Virus record (IMG/VR): IMGVR_UViG_3300032278_000017
Span: 1 to 47,680 of that record
Direction: 5' to 3' (one strand)
Source of the DNA: a virus
DNA length: 47,680 nt
The position numbers were made by a program, and so were the translations under genes. The notes beneath the pieces are model-generated. The model was given only the letters and a program-made list of their open reading frames with translations. It ran no database searches and was not told where the DNA came from. Shown one piece after another: positions 7,417-15,465 of the stretch; positions within the stretch are counted from its first letter, which is position 1; each line of letters opens with the position of its first letter.

Positions 7417-8145
7417 ATGCTAAACGAGCAAGTTCCTTTATCTTCAGATTACCATGATGAAGGATTTATAAAAGTACATTCAATGTTCAACACCATCCAA
7501 GGTGAAGGACCATACGCAGGATATCCAGCTCTTTTCGTACGACTATATGGATGTAATCTTCAGTGTCCTATGTGTGATACTGAATACACGAAAGAATATG
7601 AGCAATACAATCCTATGCACTTAGCGCAGGAAGTAAAATCCCGACTACAACTGATGCACAAGTTGTCGGTGCCCAAGATGAACCCACTTGTGGTGATTAC
7701 AGGGGGTGAACCTCTTCGTCAGAACATTCGTCCTTTCGTAGACTATTTATTAGGCATGGATTTTCTTGTTCAGATCGAAACTAATGGTGTCTTTTATTTG
7801 GATCTTCCATGGGGCCATGATTCTTTAACTGTTGTATGTAGTCCGAAGACAGGGAAGATTCATCCTAAAACAGCAACGCGTGTTCATGCTTATAAGTATG
7901 TGCTATCGAGTGATGGCGTAGCTGAAGATGGCTTACCTATCGCGGCCTTGGGGCATCCTCTTGGTAAGTATGCGCATGTCGCTAGGCCTCCAGATAATTG
8001 GTCTGGACCTGTTTATCTAAATCCTTTAGATGCAGTTAACGATAAAGCTAATAATAAGAACCTTCAAGCCGTTGCGCAATCTGTTACGACGCATGGTAGA
8101 TACATCATGGGTGTACAGATGCACAAACTTATAGGACTACCATGA
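7417..8145 (+). CDS. queE: 7-carboxy-7-deazaguanine synthase (QueE), radical SAM
   Basis: A 242-aa radical SAM enzyme that turns 6-carboxy-tetrahydropterin into 7-carboxy-7-deazaguanine (CDG). Seen: FNTIQGEGPYAG, characteristic of QueE; the cluster-binding CNLQCPMC (C-x3-C-x2-C); and VITGGEPLRQ for SAM binding. ATG 7417 is chosen because GGAG is ten bases upstream, while the in-frame start at 7384 lies in the preceding hairpin. The gene overlaps queC by four bases and starts the deazapurine cassette. Confidence 0.95.
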   Translation: MLNEQVPLSSDYHDEGFIKVHSMFNTIQGEGPYAGYPALFVRLYGCNLQCPMCDTEYTKEYEQYNPMHLAQEVKSRLQLMHKLSVPKMNPLVVITGGEPLRQNIRPFVDYLLGMDFLVQIETNGVFYLDLPWGHDSLTVVCSPKTGKIHPKTATRVHAYKYVLSSDGVAEDGLPIAALGHPLGKYAHVARPPDNWSGPVYLNPLDAVNDKANNKNLQAVAQSVTTHGRYIMGVQMHKLIGLP

Positions 8146-8960
8146 CCAAATGCTTAGTAGTACTCTCTGGAGGACAAGATTCAACTACTTGCCTCTTTTG
8201 GGCAATAAAACGATTTGGCGCAGGTGCTGTTTCTGCTGTAACTTTTGACTACGGACAAAGACATAAGCGCGAAATTCTTTCGGCTCGTATGATAGCAAAC
8301 CGTGTGGGAATTGAACATGAGATTATAACGCTTGGCGATGATATCTTAAAAGGTACATCTCCTTTAGTTAACTCAGAAGAGGAACTGGAAGAGTATGCAG
8401 ATCACCAGTCCTTACCAGGAGGTCTCGAGAAGACCTTTGTACCTATGCGGAATCAATTGTTCCTTACTATTGCGGCTAACAGAGCTTATGTACTTGGATG
8501 CAATACACTTGTGACAGGTGTAAGCAATGAAGATTTTGGTGGGTATCCAGATTGCCGACCAGATTTTATAGAAGCCTTTATAAGGGCTTCCTCAATAGGT
8601 ACCTTTACAGAGGATTCGTTAAGAGTATTGACACCCTTAATGGATTTAGATAAAGAAGCAACTGTTCACCTTGCCGTTAAACTTGGGTTCGGGTGCTACG
8701 AGGCGCTTGGCCTTAGTCACACATCATATGATGGACAATACCCACCGCAAACTAAAGATCATGCTACACTACTCAGGGCCAAAGGGTTCGAACTCGCAGG
8801 TGTGCCTGATCCGTTAATATTACGCGCCTATGAAGAAGCTCGCCTTAACGTGTATCCTGATACCAAAAACTATTTAGGCTCTGCGATTTTCCCACACCGC
8901 CGGATGATTACTGATTTAGTTGCATGGGTCGAAGAATGGGAGAAAACTTATGCCACATGA
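8142..8960 (+). CDS. queC: PreQ0 synthase-type enzyme (QueC), zinc cysteines absent
   Basis: A 272-aa PP-loop ATPase; SGGQDSTTC at residues 9-17 is the nucleotide-binding loop. QueC converts CDG first to the amide ADG and then to the nitrile preQ0. The C-terminal part keeps the family frame (SYDG..., LLRAKGFELAGVPDP), but the four cysteines that bind zinc in characterised QueC are replaced. The usual SCYN position reads TSYDG, and the usual CGxCxxC reads QTKDHAT. Asp/His/Thr could in principle still contact a metal. It is translationally coupled to queE (ATGA overlap) and overlaps queD. Assignment to QueC is firm; whether it performs both steps is uncertain. Confidence 0.9.
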   Translation: MTKCLVVLSGGQDSTTCLFWAIKRFGAGAVSAVTFDYGQRHKREILSARMIANRVGIEHEIITLGDDILKGTSPLVNSEEELEEYADHQSLPGGLEKTFVPMRNQLFLTIAANRAYVLGCNTLVTGVSNEDFGGYPDCRPDFIEAFIRASSIGTFTEDSLRVLTPLMDLDKEATVHLAVKLGFGCYEALGLSHTSYDGQYPPQTKDHATLLRAKGFELAGVPDPLILRAYEEARLNVYPDTKNYLGSAIFPHRRMITDLVAWVEEWEKTYAT

Positions 8961-9420
8961 GGTTACACGGTATCACGATTTTAGTGCGGGGCATAGAGTC
9001 TCCGGTCACGAGAACAAATGTAAAGATCTTCACGGGCATAATTACCGTGTTCATTTTACTTGCATTAGTGCAGAACTTGACGATGTTGGTCGTGTGATCG
9101 ACTTTGGGGTTATCAAAGAATTGCTTTGCGAATGGCTTGAAGAGAACTGGGACCATAAGACGCTACTATGGGACTTAGATCCTATTGCCGGTATCCTACG
9201 TGACGGGTTCAGCTGGTCCACGGCTTTAGAGTCTTTTATGAGCGACAGCATTGTAGAAGTACCCTTCAATCCTACTGCGGAGAACATGGCCCAGTACCTA
9301 GTTGATGTAATTGGACCCGAACTATTGAAGGGAACGGAAGTACAACTCATAAGTGTTACCGTCGACGAAACTCGTAAGTGCTCTGCTACCTATACCGCCT
9401 TCAAAGGACATCAGTCATGA
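8950..9420 (+). CDS. queD: 6-carboxy-5,6,7,8-tetrahydropterin synthase (QueD)
   Basis: A 156-aa member of the PTPS/QueD family, converting dihydroneopterin triphosphate to 6-carboxy-tetrahydropterin. Zinc ligands and the active site are visible: FSAGHRV, then KCKDLHGHNY with the catalytic Cys and two His. The C-terminal VDETRKCSATY supplies the substrate-binding Glu. It starts at ATG 8950 inside the end of queC and its stop overlaps folE (ATGA). It is longer than many QueD proteins (about 120 aa) through an insertion around residues 75-105. Confidence 0.93.
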   Translation: MPHEVTRYHDFSAGHRVSGHENKCKDLHGHNYRVHFTCISAELDDVGRVIDFGVIKELLCEWLEENWDHKTLLWDLDPIAGILRDGFSWSTALESFMSDSIVEVPFNPTAENMAQYLVDVIGPELLKGTEVQLISVTVDETRKCSATYTAFKGHQS

Positions 9421-9968
9421 TTCACCTTTCTACTCTTATTAGAGATATGCTTCACGAAATAGGTGAAGATGTTGAAAGGGAAGGACTTGAGGAAACACCA
9501 CAAAGAGCCGCTCGTGCATGGCTACACTGGACTCAAGGTTATGGGGTGAAGCCTAAAGATGTTCTTAAGACGTTTAAAGATGGTGGTGAGACCTACGATG
9601 AGATGATCTTAGTAAAAGACATCCCGTTCTATAGTCATTGCGAACATCATTTAGCTCCCTTTTTTGGTACGGTAGATATAGGATATATTCCTAACGGTAA
9701 GATCTTAGGGCTATCCAAATTTTCACGTCTTGTTGATATATTTGCCTACCGATTACAGGTTCAGGAACGGTTAACAGAACAAATAGCAAACGCTCTTACA
9801 GAACACTTAGAACCAAAAGGTGTAGCTGTATCTATAAGAGCCCGACATCTATGCATGGAGAGTCGTGGTATACAGAAGCAAGGTAGCGAGACTGTAACTA
9901 ATGAGTTACAAGGGGTATTCAGAACAGATCAATCGGCCCGTTTGGAATTCTTGACAAGCACCCGATGA
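9417..9968 (+). CDS. folE: GTP cyclohydrolase I (FolE)
   Basis: A 183-aa GTP cyclohydrolase I, the first step from GTP to dihydroneopterin triphosphate. The zinc site is intact: YSHCEHHLAPF (Cys and His) and RHLCMESRG (Cys). The helical N-terminus with EETPQRAARAW and the GLSKFSRLVDIFAYRLQVQERLT segment are typical. Family length is about 180-220 aa, so this is full length. Encoding FolE frees the phage from host pterin supply. The 3' end carries the -35 box of the promoter for the next gene. Confidence 0.95.
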   Translation: MIHLSTLIRDMLHEIGEDVEREGLEETPQRAARAWLHWTQGYGVKPKDVLKTFKDGGETYDEMILVKDIPFYSHCEHHLAPFFGTVDIGYIPNGKILGLSKFSRLVDIFAYRLQVQERLTEQIANALTEHLEPKGVAVSIRARHLCMESRGIQKQGSETVTNELQGVFRTDQSARLEFLTSTR

Positions 9969-9980
9969 GGTGGTTATTAT
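9951..9980 (+). promoter_or_regulatory. Promoter for the DpdA-like gene
   Basis: TTGACA (9951-9956), 18-base spacer, TATTAT (9975-9980) then AAGG. The -35 is inside folE. A normal start point about seven bases after the -10 falls at 9987-9988, so the mRNA would begin almost exactly at the ATG at 9989 (leaderless or nearly so). Confidence 0.65.
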
Positions 9981-9988
9981 AAGGTCCA

Positions 9989-10876
9989 ATGAAAATCTAC
10001 CTCGCCGCAGTAATCTACAATGATTTTAGACCAGGAAGTCCTGTCTACAATCGACTTGACGATCGAGAAAAACGGGCAGTTGAAGAGTGTAAACATATCC
10101 TTGACTCGTACCATTATGTTCATAGGCAACGGCTTGTCGATCGTATTCGGAAGACAGGGCGACAAATCTTTTTGGACTCAGGTGCTTTCTCAGCTTATAC
10201 ACAAGACGTAACTATCGACATAGATGAGTATTGTGATTACTGCGAACGTAATTCCGATTTTATTGAAGTAATCTCTGTACTGGATTCTATTGGTAACGCT
10301 GAAGAAACCTACCGAAACCAAAAACATATGGAGTCTAGAGGACTTACTGTCTTGCCATGTTTTCACTATGGTGAGCCTGAAGATGTCCTCGCCTATTACG
10401 CAAGTGCGTACGATCACATTACCATCGGCGGCATGGTACCTGTCTCGACGCCTCAACTAAAAGTGTGGTTAGATCGATTATGGGGCAAATACCTAACGAA
10501 TCAGAATGGTACCGCAAAGCTGAAAGTTCATGGCTTCGGCCTCACGTCCGTACCTCTTATGACAAGGTACCCTTGGTACTCGGTGGACTCATCCTCTTGG
10601 GTGCAATTGGGTGGTATGGGAAATATCTTCTTACCCGATTACGGAACAATAGCAATATCCGAGTTTGCTCCTCAATTAAAAGAGAAGATGAAACACGTTG
10701 ATAATCTACCTGACGAGCATCGTACTATCGTAGTAGGGTATATCGAAGAACTAGGTTTTGACCTTGAGCGCCTTCGTAAAATGCACCTTAGTCGTAAATG
10801 CTTCAATATGGTTACGTATGGGGATTTTCAATCTGATACTAAACCATTTATTGAACCACAACCAGAATTGTTTTGA
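9989..10876 (+). CDS. dpdA: DpdA-like DNA guanine transglycosylase (7-deazaguanine insertion)
   Basis: A 295-aa protein with the TIM-barrel pattern of phage DpdA/TGT-related enzymes, which exchange guanine in DNA for a 7-deazaguanine base. Seen: FLDSGAFSAY with the first catalytic-type Asp (about residue 58), VISVLDSIGNAEETYRNQ with the second Asp, GGMVPVS substrate-loop-like segment, HGFGLTS, and WYSVDSSSW near the end. The tRNA-TGT zinc motif CxCxxC is absent, as expected for short phage DpdA forms. It lies directly after the queE-queC-queD-folE set and overlaps the clamp-like gene. With no queF or amidotransferase gene seen, preQ0 or ADG is the predicted inserted base. Confidence 0.85.
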   Translation: MKIYLAAVIYNDFRPGSPVYNRLDDREKRAVEECKHILDSYHYVHRQRLVDRIRKTGRQIFLDSGAFSAYTQDVTIDIDEYCDYCERNSDFIEVISVLDSIGNAEETYRNQKHMESRGLTVLPCFHYGEPEDVLAYYASAYDHITIGGMVPVSTPQLKVWLDRLWGKYLTNQNGTAKLKVHGFGLTSVPLMTRYPWYSVDSSSWVQLGGMGNIFLPDYGTIAISEFAPQLKEKMKHVDNLPDEHRTIVVGYIEELGFDLERLRKMHLSRKCFNMVTYGDFQSDTKPFIEPQPELF

Positions 10877-11841
10877 TTACAGCATTGAAATTTGTTCGTG
10901 GCGCAGTATCAAGGAAGGACTACCAACCGGCCCTGTCTCACTTTCTAATTAAGGACGGACGTGTCATGGGGTATGACGGAACTATTGCCCTGTCCAGTCC
11001 TATACCTATTGATATTCACGCCACGCCAAAGGCTTTACCGTTTATTAAGGCAATCGAACGTTGTACTGACTCTACAACAGCCTTGAACCTAACAGATACA
11101 GGAAGAATTTCTTTGAAGTCCGGTAAGTTCAGAGCAACTATTGAATGTACAAAAGAAAGTTTAGTTTTAGAATCAATTCAACCAGAAGGTGATCATGTTG
11201 ACCTCAGTTCTACGTTGGTTTCGGCGCTTCGTACTCTTGAGCCTTTTATCGGTGTTGATGCTTCCCGTCCTTGGTCTAGTGGTATTCTTTTGCATAATTT
11301 TTCTGCTTTTGCTACCAATAATATCATTCTGGCCGAGTCTTGGATTGGAGGGGCTCTCCCAAACATTAACCTCCCGGGATCTGCAATCAAAGAGTTGACA
11401 AGAATAGCCGAAGAACCTATAGGTATTCAGTTAAGCGAGACATCTGTTACATTCCATTTCAAAGGCGATAGATGGTTACGCTCTCAACTCTTAAACACAG
11501 AATGGCCTGATATACATTCATTGCTTGAGAAAACATTCGACGCCTCGACTATGTCTCCCTTACCGGATGATTTCTATAACGCTGTCGAAACAATCGCCTA
11601 CGCAGTGGAAGATGACGGTAGAATATATTTTCGCGAGGATTGCATAACCACAGCTTTAGAAGGCGGTATCGGAGCCACTGTGGAGATTCAAGGGTTACCC
11701 TCGTTTGGATCTTACCACCATAAGATGCTTATGCTATTAAAAGATCGTGTCCAACAAATCGATTTTACAAAACATCCTAATCCTTGCCCCTTTGTAGGGG
11801 ATAAGCTTCGAGGTGTATTCTTAGGTATGCGCGATGATTAA
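10873..11841 (+). CDS. Sliding-clamp-like protein (DnaN-related, tentative)
   Basis: A 322-aa protein starting at a TTG that overlaps the dpdA stop (TTGA). The N-terminus (FVRGAVSRKDYQPALSHFLIKDGRVMG-type, short motif SHFLIKDGRV) and the repeated sheet/helix pattern resemble phage beta-clamp homologues that tether DNA polymerase. It lies immediately upstream of the family A polymerase with a TAATG overlap, which supports a polymerase accessory role. No catalytic motif is visible. Clamp assignment rests on overall pattern and context, not on a diagnostic motif. Confidence 0.6.
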   Translation: MITALKFVRGAVSRKDYQPALSHFLIKDGRVMGYDGTIALSSPIPIDIHATPKALPFIKAIERCTDSTTALNLTDTGRISLKSGKFRATIECTKESLVLESIQPEGDHVDLSSTLVSALRTLEPFIGVDASRPWSSGILLHNFSAFATNNIILAESWIGGALPNINLPGSAIKELTRIAEEPIGIQLSETSVTFHFKGDRWLRSQLLNTEWPDIHSLLEKTFDASTMSPLPDDFYNAVETIAYAVEDDGRIYFREDCITTALEGGIGATVEIQGLPSFGSYHHKMLMLLKDRVQQIDFTKHPNPCPFVGDKLRGVFLGMRDD

Positions 11842-13829
11842 TGCGTCCTGATTCTCTTGGTCTCTTTTGGCAAGATTTACCAAGAAAGAAGGGTGACCGT
11901 ATGGCCCGCATTATGCCGGATATTCCTGATACAGGATGGGTAGCGCCTACAGAGTTCCCTAACTTATCCGCAGCTAAAGCCCTTAGCATAGATGTTGAGA
12001 CATACGACCCCGAGCTAAAGAAGCAAGGTCCTGGATGGGCAAGGGGTGTGGGTCATCTTGTAGGCATTGCTGTAGGTACAGAAGATGGGCACCGTTGGTA
12101 CTTTCCGATGCGACATGAGATCAGTCCCGAAGAGAACTTGGATCCGAACCATGTATTAACTTGGGCAAAAGATAACCTAACCGATCCCCACCAAGTTAAA
12201 ATAGGCGCTAATATAACTTACGATGTAGGATGGTTACGTCAAGAAGGAATCCATGTACAAGGAGCCTTACATGATGTACAGTTTGCCGAAGCTCTTCTTA
12301 GGGAGCAGGCTACTGTTAACCTCGACGATTTAGGAGAACGTTATTTAGAAGAAGGTAAAACAGGTTCTATTCTTTATGACTGGTGCTCAGCTTATTATGG
12401 CGGTCCCGAAACTCAAGTACAGCGAGCAAACATATACAGAGCACCTCCTAACCTCGTCGGTCCTTACGCAATAGGAGATGTCGACCTACCCTTCCGCATA
12501 CTGGAAAAGCAATGGCCGCTTCTTATAGCCGATAATTTACGTGAGGTATATAGCATAGAATGCCGCCTTATATATTTAATGATTGAAATGAGATTCACTG
12601 GGGTTAGGATCGATCTACAAGTAGCGGAACAGTTACGTGATCGTATGATACAAGAGCTAAAGATAGTAGATAGTCAAATGAAAGATATGGTTGGCTTTGA
12701 AGTTAACACTAATGCCTCAGAAAGTTTGGCTCGCGCCTTCGACGAACAAGGGATACCTTATGGCTTCACAGGTAAAGGTAACCCATCCTTCACAAAGAAG
12801 TTCTTAGAAACTGTTGATCATCCATTAGCTGATTTAGTACTTACGAAGAAGGCTCGCGAGAAACTGAAAGGTACCTTTATCGAGAGTTACTTATTAGAGT
12901 CCCATAGAGAAGGGAGAGTGTACGGTCAGTTCCATCAACTAAGAAGCGACGCAAGCGGTACGCGCTCTGGCAGGCTGTCTTCAAGTACCCCGAATCTTCA
13001 GAATATACCTAGTCGATCAGAACTTGGAAACCTTATAAGAACAGCTTTCGTACCTGACCATAATCACGCTTCCTGGCAGAAAGTAGATTACAGTCAAATT
13101 GAATACAGAGGACTTGCCCATTACGCCCAAGGCCCTGGCGCTGAACAAGTTCGCGAAAGGTACCGTAATGAACCTACAATCGATTTTCATGGCATCGTTA
13201 AAGAGTTCGTTAGCAGCATTACGGGTATTACTCTAGATCGTACTACAGTCAAGAATGTAAACTTTGGAACAGTCTACGGTATGGGTGAGCCTGGTCTTGC
13301 TAAGTATATCAATGTACCGATGAAAAAAGCTAAAGAGCTATTTAGTACCATTCATACTGCGGCCCCGTTTATAAGATCTACAATGGACGCAACTATGGCA
13401 GAGGCCGAAGAGCTTGGATATATTACCACAATTCTTGGTCGGCGATCGAGGTTTGACTTGTGGGTACCGAAGCACTTTGGCAAAACAGCAGTAACGCCCG
13501 TACCATTTGAGCAAGCTATCTTGATGTACGCTAGTCCTCGGCGTGCTTACATTCATAAGGCTTTAAATCGTCGATTACAAGGTTCGGCGGCAGACCTTAT
13601 CAAATATGCTATGCTGCTATGTTGGGAAGCTGGGTTATTCGATGACGTAGGTGTCCCGAAGCTAACAGTTCACGACGAGTTAGATTTTAGTGATCCTGGA
13701 GGTAAAGAGGATATCTTTAAAGAGATATATCATATTATGAGAACTGCGCTACCTTTTAGTGTTCCAATAGAAATAGATATAGAAGTAGGACCTTCGTGGG
13801 GAACATTAAAGAAGGTTGCTAACCCTTGA
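11841..13829 (+). CDS. Family A DNA polymerase with 3'-5' exonuclease
   Basis: A 662-aa replicative-type PolA. The exonuclease domain begins with SIDVETYDP (D-x-E), and a later IGDVDLPFRI fits Exo III. The polymerase motifs are VDYSQIEYRG (motif A), RTTVKNVNFGTVYGMG (motif B) and LTVHDELDF (motif C), in that order; RLQGSAADLIKYAM precedes motif C. No 5'-3' exonuclease domain is present, as in T7-like enzymes. Start ATG 11841 overlaps the previous stop; an in-frame ATG at 11901 with a GGGTGA before it is an alternative. It is the last gene of the rightward block. Confidence 0.95.
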   Translation: MRPDSLGLFWQDLPRKKGDRMARIMPDIPDTGWVAPTEFPNLSAAKALSIDVETYDPELKKQGPGWARGVGHLVGIAVGTEDGHRWYFPMRHEISPEENLDPNHVLTWAKDNLTDPHQVKIGANITYDVGWLRQEGIHVQGALHDVQFAEALLREQATVNLDDLGERYLEEGKTGSILYDWCSAYYGGPETQVQRANIYRAPPNLVGPYAIGDVDLPFRILEKQWPLLIADNLREVYSIECRLIYLMIEMRFTGVRIDLQVAEQLRDRMIQELKIVDSQMKDMVGFEVNTNASESLARAFDEQGIPYGFTGKGNPSFTKKFLETVDHPLADLVLTKKAREKLKGTFIESYLLESHREGRVYGQFHQLRSDASGTRSGRLSSSTPNLQNIPSRSELGNLIRTAFVPDHNHASWQKVDYSQIEYRGLAHYAQGPGAEQVRERYRNEPTIDFHGIVKEFVSSITGITLDRTTVKNVNFGTVYGMGEPGLAKYINVPMKKAKELFSTIHTAAPFIRSTMDATMAEAEELGYITTILGRRSRFDLWVPKHFGKTAVTPVPFEQAILMYASPRRAYIHKALNRRLQGSAADLIKYAMLLCWEAGLFDDVGVPKLTVHDELDFSDPGGKEDIFKEIYHIMRTALPFSVPIEIDIEVGPSWGTLKKVANP

Positions 13830-13833
13830 CGGA

Positions 13834-13858
13834 ACCTAGAATTTTTAGGTATTTTTAT
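13834..13858 (+). terminator. Weak terminator after the polymerase gene
   Basis: ACCTA (13834-13838) and TAGGT (13846-13850) with an AT-rich loop, followed by ATTTTTATA. The stem is only five base pairs, so it would be a weak rightward terminator. Confidence 0.4.
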
Positions 13859-13870
13859 ATAAGTAAATCA

Positions 13871-13976
13871 GCCCTACTCCATCCCAGAAGAAGGCCGATT
13901 AACCCCCTGTTGCTCATGGTACTAATCGTACAGTGTTGCTCCTGGCAGGGCACGGATGACTGGGGTGGGGTAGGGC
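13871..13976. ncRNA. Structured convergent intergenic element (possible ncRNA)
   Basis: The 15-base arms at 13871-13885 (GCCCTACTCCATCCC) and 13962-13976 (GGGGTGGGGTAGGGC) pair along their whole length with two G-U pairs. The 76-base interior contains GTTGCTC twice and a CGATTA/TAATCG inverted pair. No reading frame explains it. It is the most structured part of the 261-base gap between the two convergent operons. It could be a transcript-end structure or a small RNA. Confidence 0.4.
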
Positions 13977-14031
13977 GATTTAAGGCCATTTCCGGCCAGG
14001 GGTAGGTTACCTACCAGCCCACCTGATAAAA

Positions 14032-14077
14032 CCCCTTAAACCGTTGATAAACCTTGCTAAACGGTTGATTAAAGGGG
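14032..14077. terminator. Nested bidirectional hairpin between convergent operons
   Basis: Outer arms CCCCTTAA and TTAAAGGGG and inner arms AACCGTT and AACGGTT form a nested stem that reads much the same on both strands. It sits between the rightward polymerase gene and the leftward late operon, where a two-way terminator is expected. A smaller palindrome GTAGGTTACCTAC lies just before it at about 14002. Confidence 0.5.
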
Positions 14078-14090
14078 TACCCTTAACCGC

Positions 14091-14459
14091 CTAGGGTATT
14101 AGGTCCACAAGGGTCTTCTTAACAACGTCGAGCCCGTTATCCAAGGACGCGATAACAATCCAACGGTATGGACCCCCTCCTGGGACGGGGTCGCCATCTA
14201 CGTCTGCATCAGCGGCCCAGTAAACAGCTGCATCAGTTACAGGATTGTCCGCATCAAAATCATCATTAACAATAGACCTTGATTCATCAGTGGTACCTGT
14301 ATCTGCCCACACTTCAGGATTTGTACCTGTTCTCTTTTGAAGTTTGATGGCAAGGATACTATCTATGATAACACCGGAAGGGATCTCTGCACTCAAGCGT
14401 ACAGTGAAATCTTGTTTGCCTTCTAAGTGCCACTCAAACTTAGCTTCATTATGGGACAT
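14091..14459 (-). CDS. Hypothetical protein at the distal end of the late operon
   Basis: Not recognised. A 122-aa, acidic, beta-rich protein (KFEWHLEGKQDFTVRL, YRWIVIASLDNGLDVVKK) with a Gly/Pro/Asp loop (DADVDGDPVPGGGPY). It has neither a signal peptide nor a membrane segment. Similar small beta proteins accompany tail or fibre genes in some phages, but here it follows the lysis genes. It is the last gene before the convergent region. Confidence 0.65.
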   Translation of the reverse strand: MSHNEAKFEWHLEGKQDFTVRLSAEIPSGVIIDSILAIKLQKRTGTNPEVWADTGTTDESRSIVNDDFDADNPVTDAAVYWAADADVDGDPVPGGGPYRWIVIASLDNGLDVVKKTLVDLIP

Positions 14460-14462
14460 TTT

Positions 14463-14585
14463 TTATGCATCCGTTTTAGAAAGACGAGCAATTTTTATAT
14501 CTACTATGCGCAAGCGAGGAGTAGGTATAGAGACTTTATTCACACGACCAAGACTATCTGATATTGTCACACGTTTTTTTGTCAT
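14463..14585 (-). CDS. Small basic protein (40 aa)
   Basis: A 40-aa frame whose ATG overlaps the stop of the endolysin gene (ATGA) and which ends three bases before the next start. It is Lys/Arg-rich at both ends (MTKKRVTISDSLGR..., RLRIVDIKIARLSK). The tight coupling and lack of gaps suggest it is real. Function unknown. Confidence 0.5.
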   Translation of the reverse strand: MTKKRVTISDSLGRVNKVSIPTPRLRIVDIKIARLSKTDA

Positions 14586-15055
14586 CGTGAGACCGCTACC
14601 CAGAACGCCGGTCGCTTATTGGCGAGCCGTGGTGTATCGTCTATGTGCCAGTGTCCAGTCTCAATTCCAAACCCGAGCTTTGGCCATTGACCGTCTTTCC
14701 AGAGTTTGAGCACCTGATAACTAAGCTCTAGCTCACGCTCCTCGAGGGTTAGGGGAGAGCCGTCATCCTCACTTGGTACCGCCGGTTTAAGATCGACCGA
14801 GCGCACTAAAGTATTATTGATGTGGAGATGCGCCGAGGTTGTGGGGTATGATTGCCCCTTAGCGATTTCCCTAGCATAGATTCGATTTAAATCTTCTTGG
14901 TTGCGGGCATCGTCTGTGATTTTCAGAGGGAATCCACAACGCATTCGTAGGCGATCGAGATCCTGAAGAAAAGTTGGGTCCATGAGTTCGGGTCTGTCGA
15001 ACTCCGAAGAGCTAAAGAATTGAAGGCTAAAGCCTTGGGGCCATTCGTGCGCCAT
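14582..15055 (-). CDS. Endolysin, M15 (D-Ala-D-Ala carboxypeptidase-like) peptidase
   Basis: A 157-aa zinc peptidase. Motifs of the M15 family are visible: SAHLHINN..VRSVDLKP (His and Asp ligands) and GHWHIDD with the final His. This fold serves as the catalytic domain of many small phage endolysins that cut the peptide cross-links of peptidoglycan. The usual HxxGxAxD motif is modified here (H-x(8)-D spacing), so the fine specificity is uncertain. It has no signal peptide, which is consistent with release through the holin encoded just upstream (start/stop overlap at 15055). Confidence 0.8.
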   Translation of the reverse strand: MAHEWPQGFSLQFFSSSEFDRPELMDPTFLQDLDRLRMRCGFPLKITDDARNQEDLNRIYAREIAKGQSYPTTSAHLHINNTLVRSVDLKPAVPSEDDGSPLTLEERELELSYQVLKLWKDGQWPKLGFGIETGHWHIDDTPRLANKRPAFWVAVSR

Positions 15056-15465
15056 CAGACCTCCTCCTTTGACTTCATAATCTTGGTAATACTACCTACA
15101 CTCTTTTCTACCGAGCGTCCTCCGAGGTAGCCACCGAGGCCTATTTTGATTACGAACCACAGGTCGGGTGGTATCTCCATTCCGGTGAACTGGCTCCACA
15201 CCACCAGAAACACGAACGTGAGCATCGTGATCGGTCGCCAGGTGCGTGTCAGCCAACTGTTAGCTGTAGCCTCTGCTACGATGATAGACGCCTGGGACTC
15301 GGCTAACTTCTGCTCATAAGCCAACGTTTGGCTCATCATAGCTGTCTCTAACTGGAGCAGTACGCCCTTGGCCTCAAGTCGCTCTTCGTCCGATGTGTGG
15401 AGGTTGTCGACTAGGTTGGTAACCGGCTTAATGAGGCCGGCGATAAAACTAAGTGGTCCACTCAT
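15055..15465 (-). CDS. Holin, GTA-type three-TM family
   Basis: A 136-aa protein: amphipathic N-terminal helix and coiled region (residues 1-75), then the signature SWLTRTWRPITMLTFVFLVV membrane segment and a second segment WFVIKIGLGGYLGGRS ending in EKSVG. This matches the GTA_holin_3TM pattern known from gene transfer agents and proteobacterial phages. The start ATG 15465 overlaps the upstream stop (ATGA); a longer in-frame version is unlikely. It would form the lesion that lets the downstream M15 endolysin reach the wall. Confidence 0.8.
   Translation of the reverse strand: MSGPLSFIAGLIKPVTNLVDNLHTSDEERLEAKGVLLQLETAMMSQTLAYEQKLAESQASIIVAEATANSWLTRTWRPITMLTFVFLVVWSQFTGMEIPPDLWFVIKIGLGGYLGGRSVEKSVGSITKIMKSKEEV

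Noticed and set aside
13830-14090. attP/integration site
   Set aside because: The region is structured, but no integrase or excisionase was found anywhere in the window.
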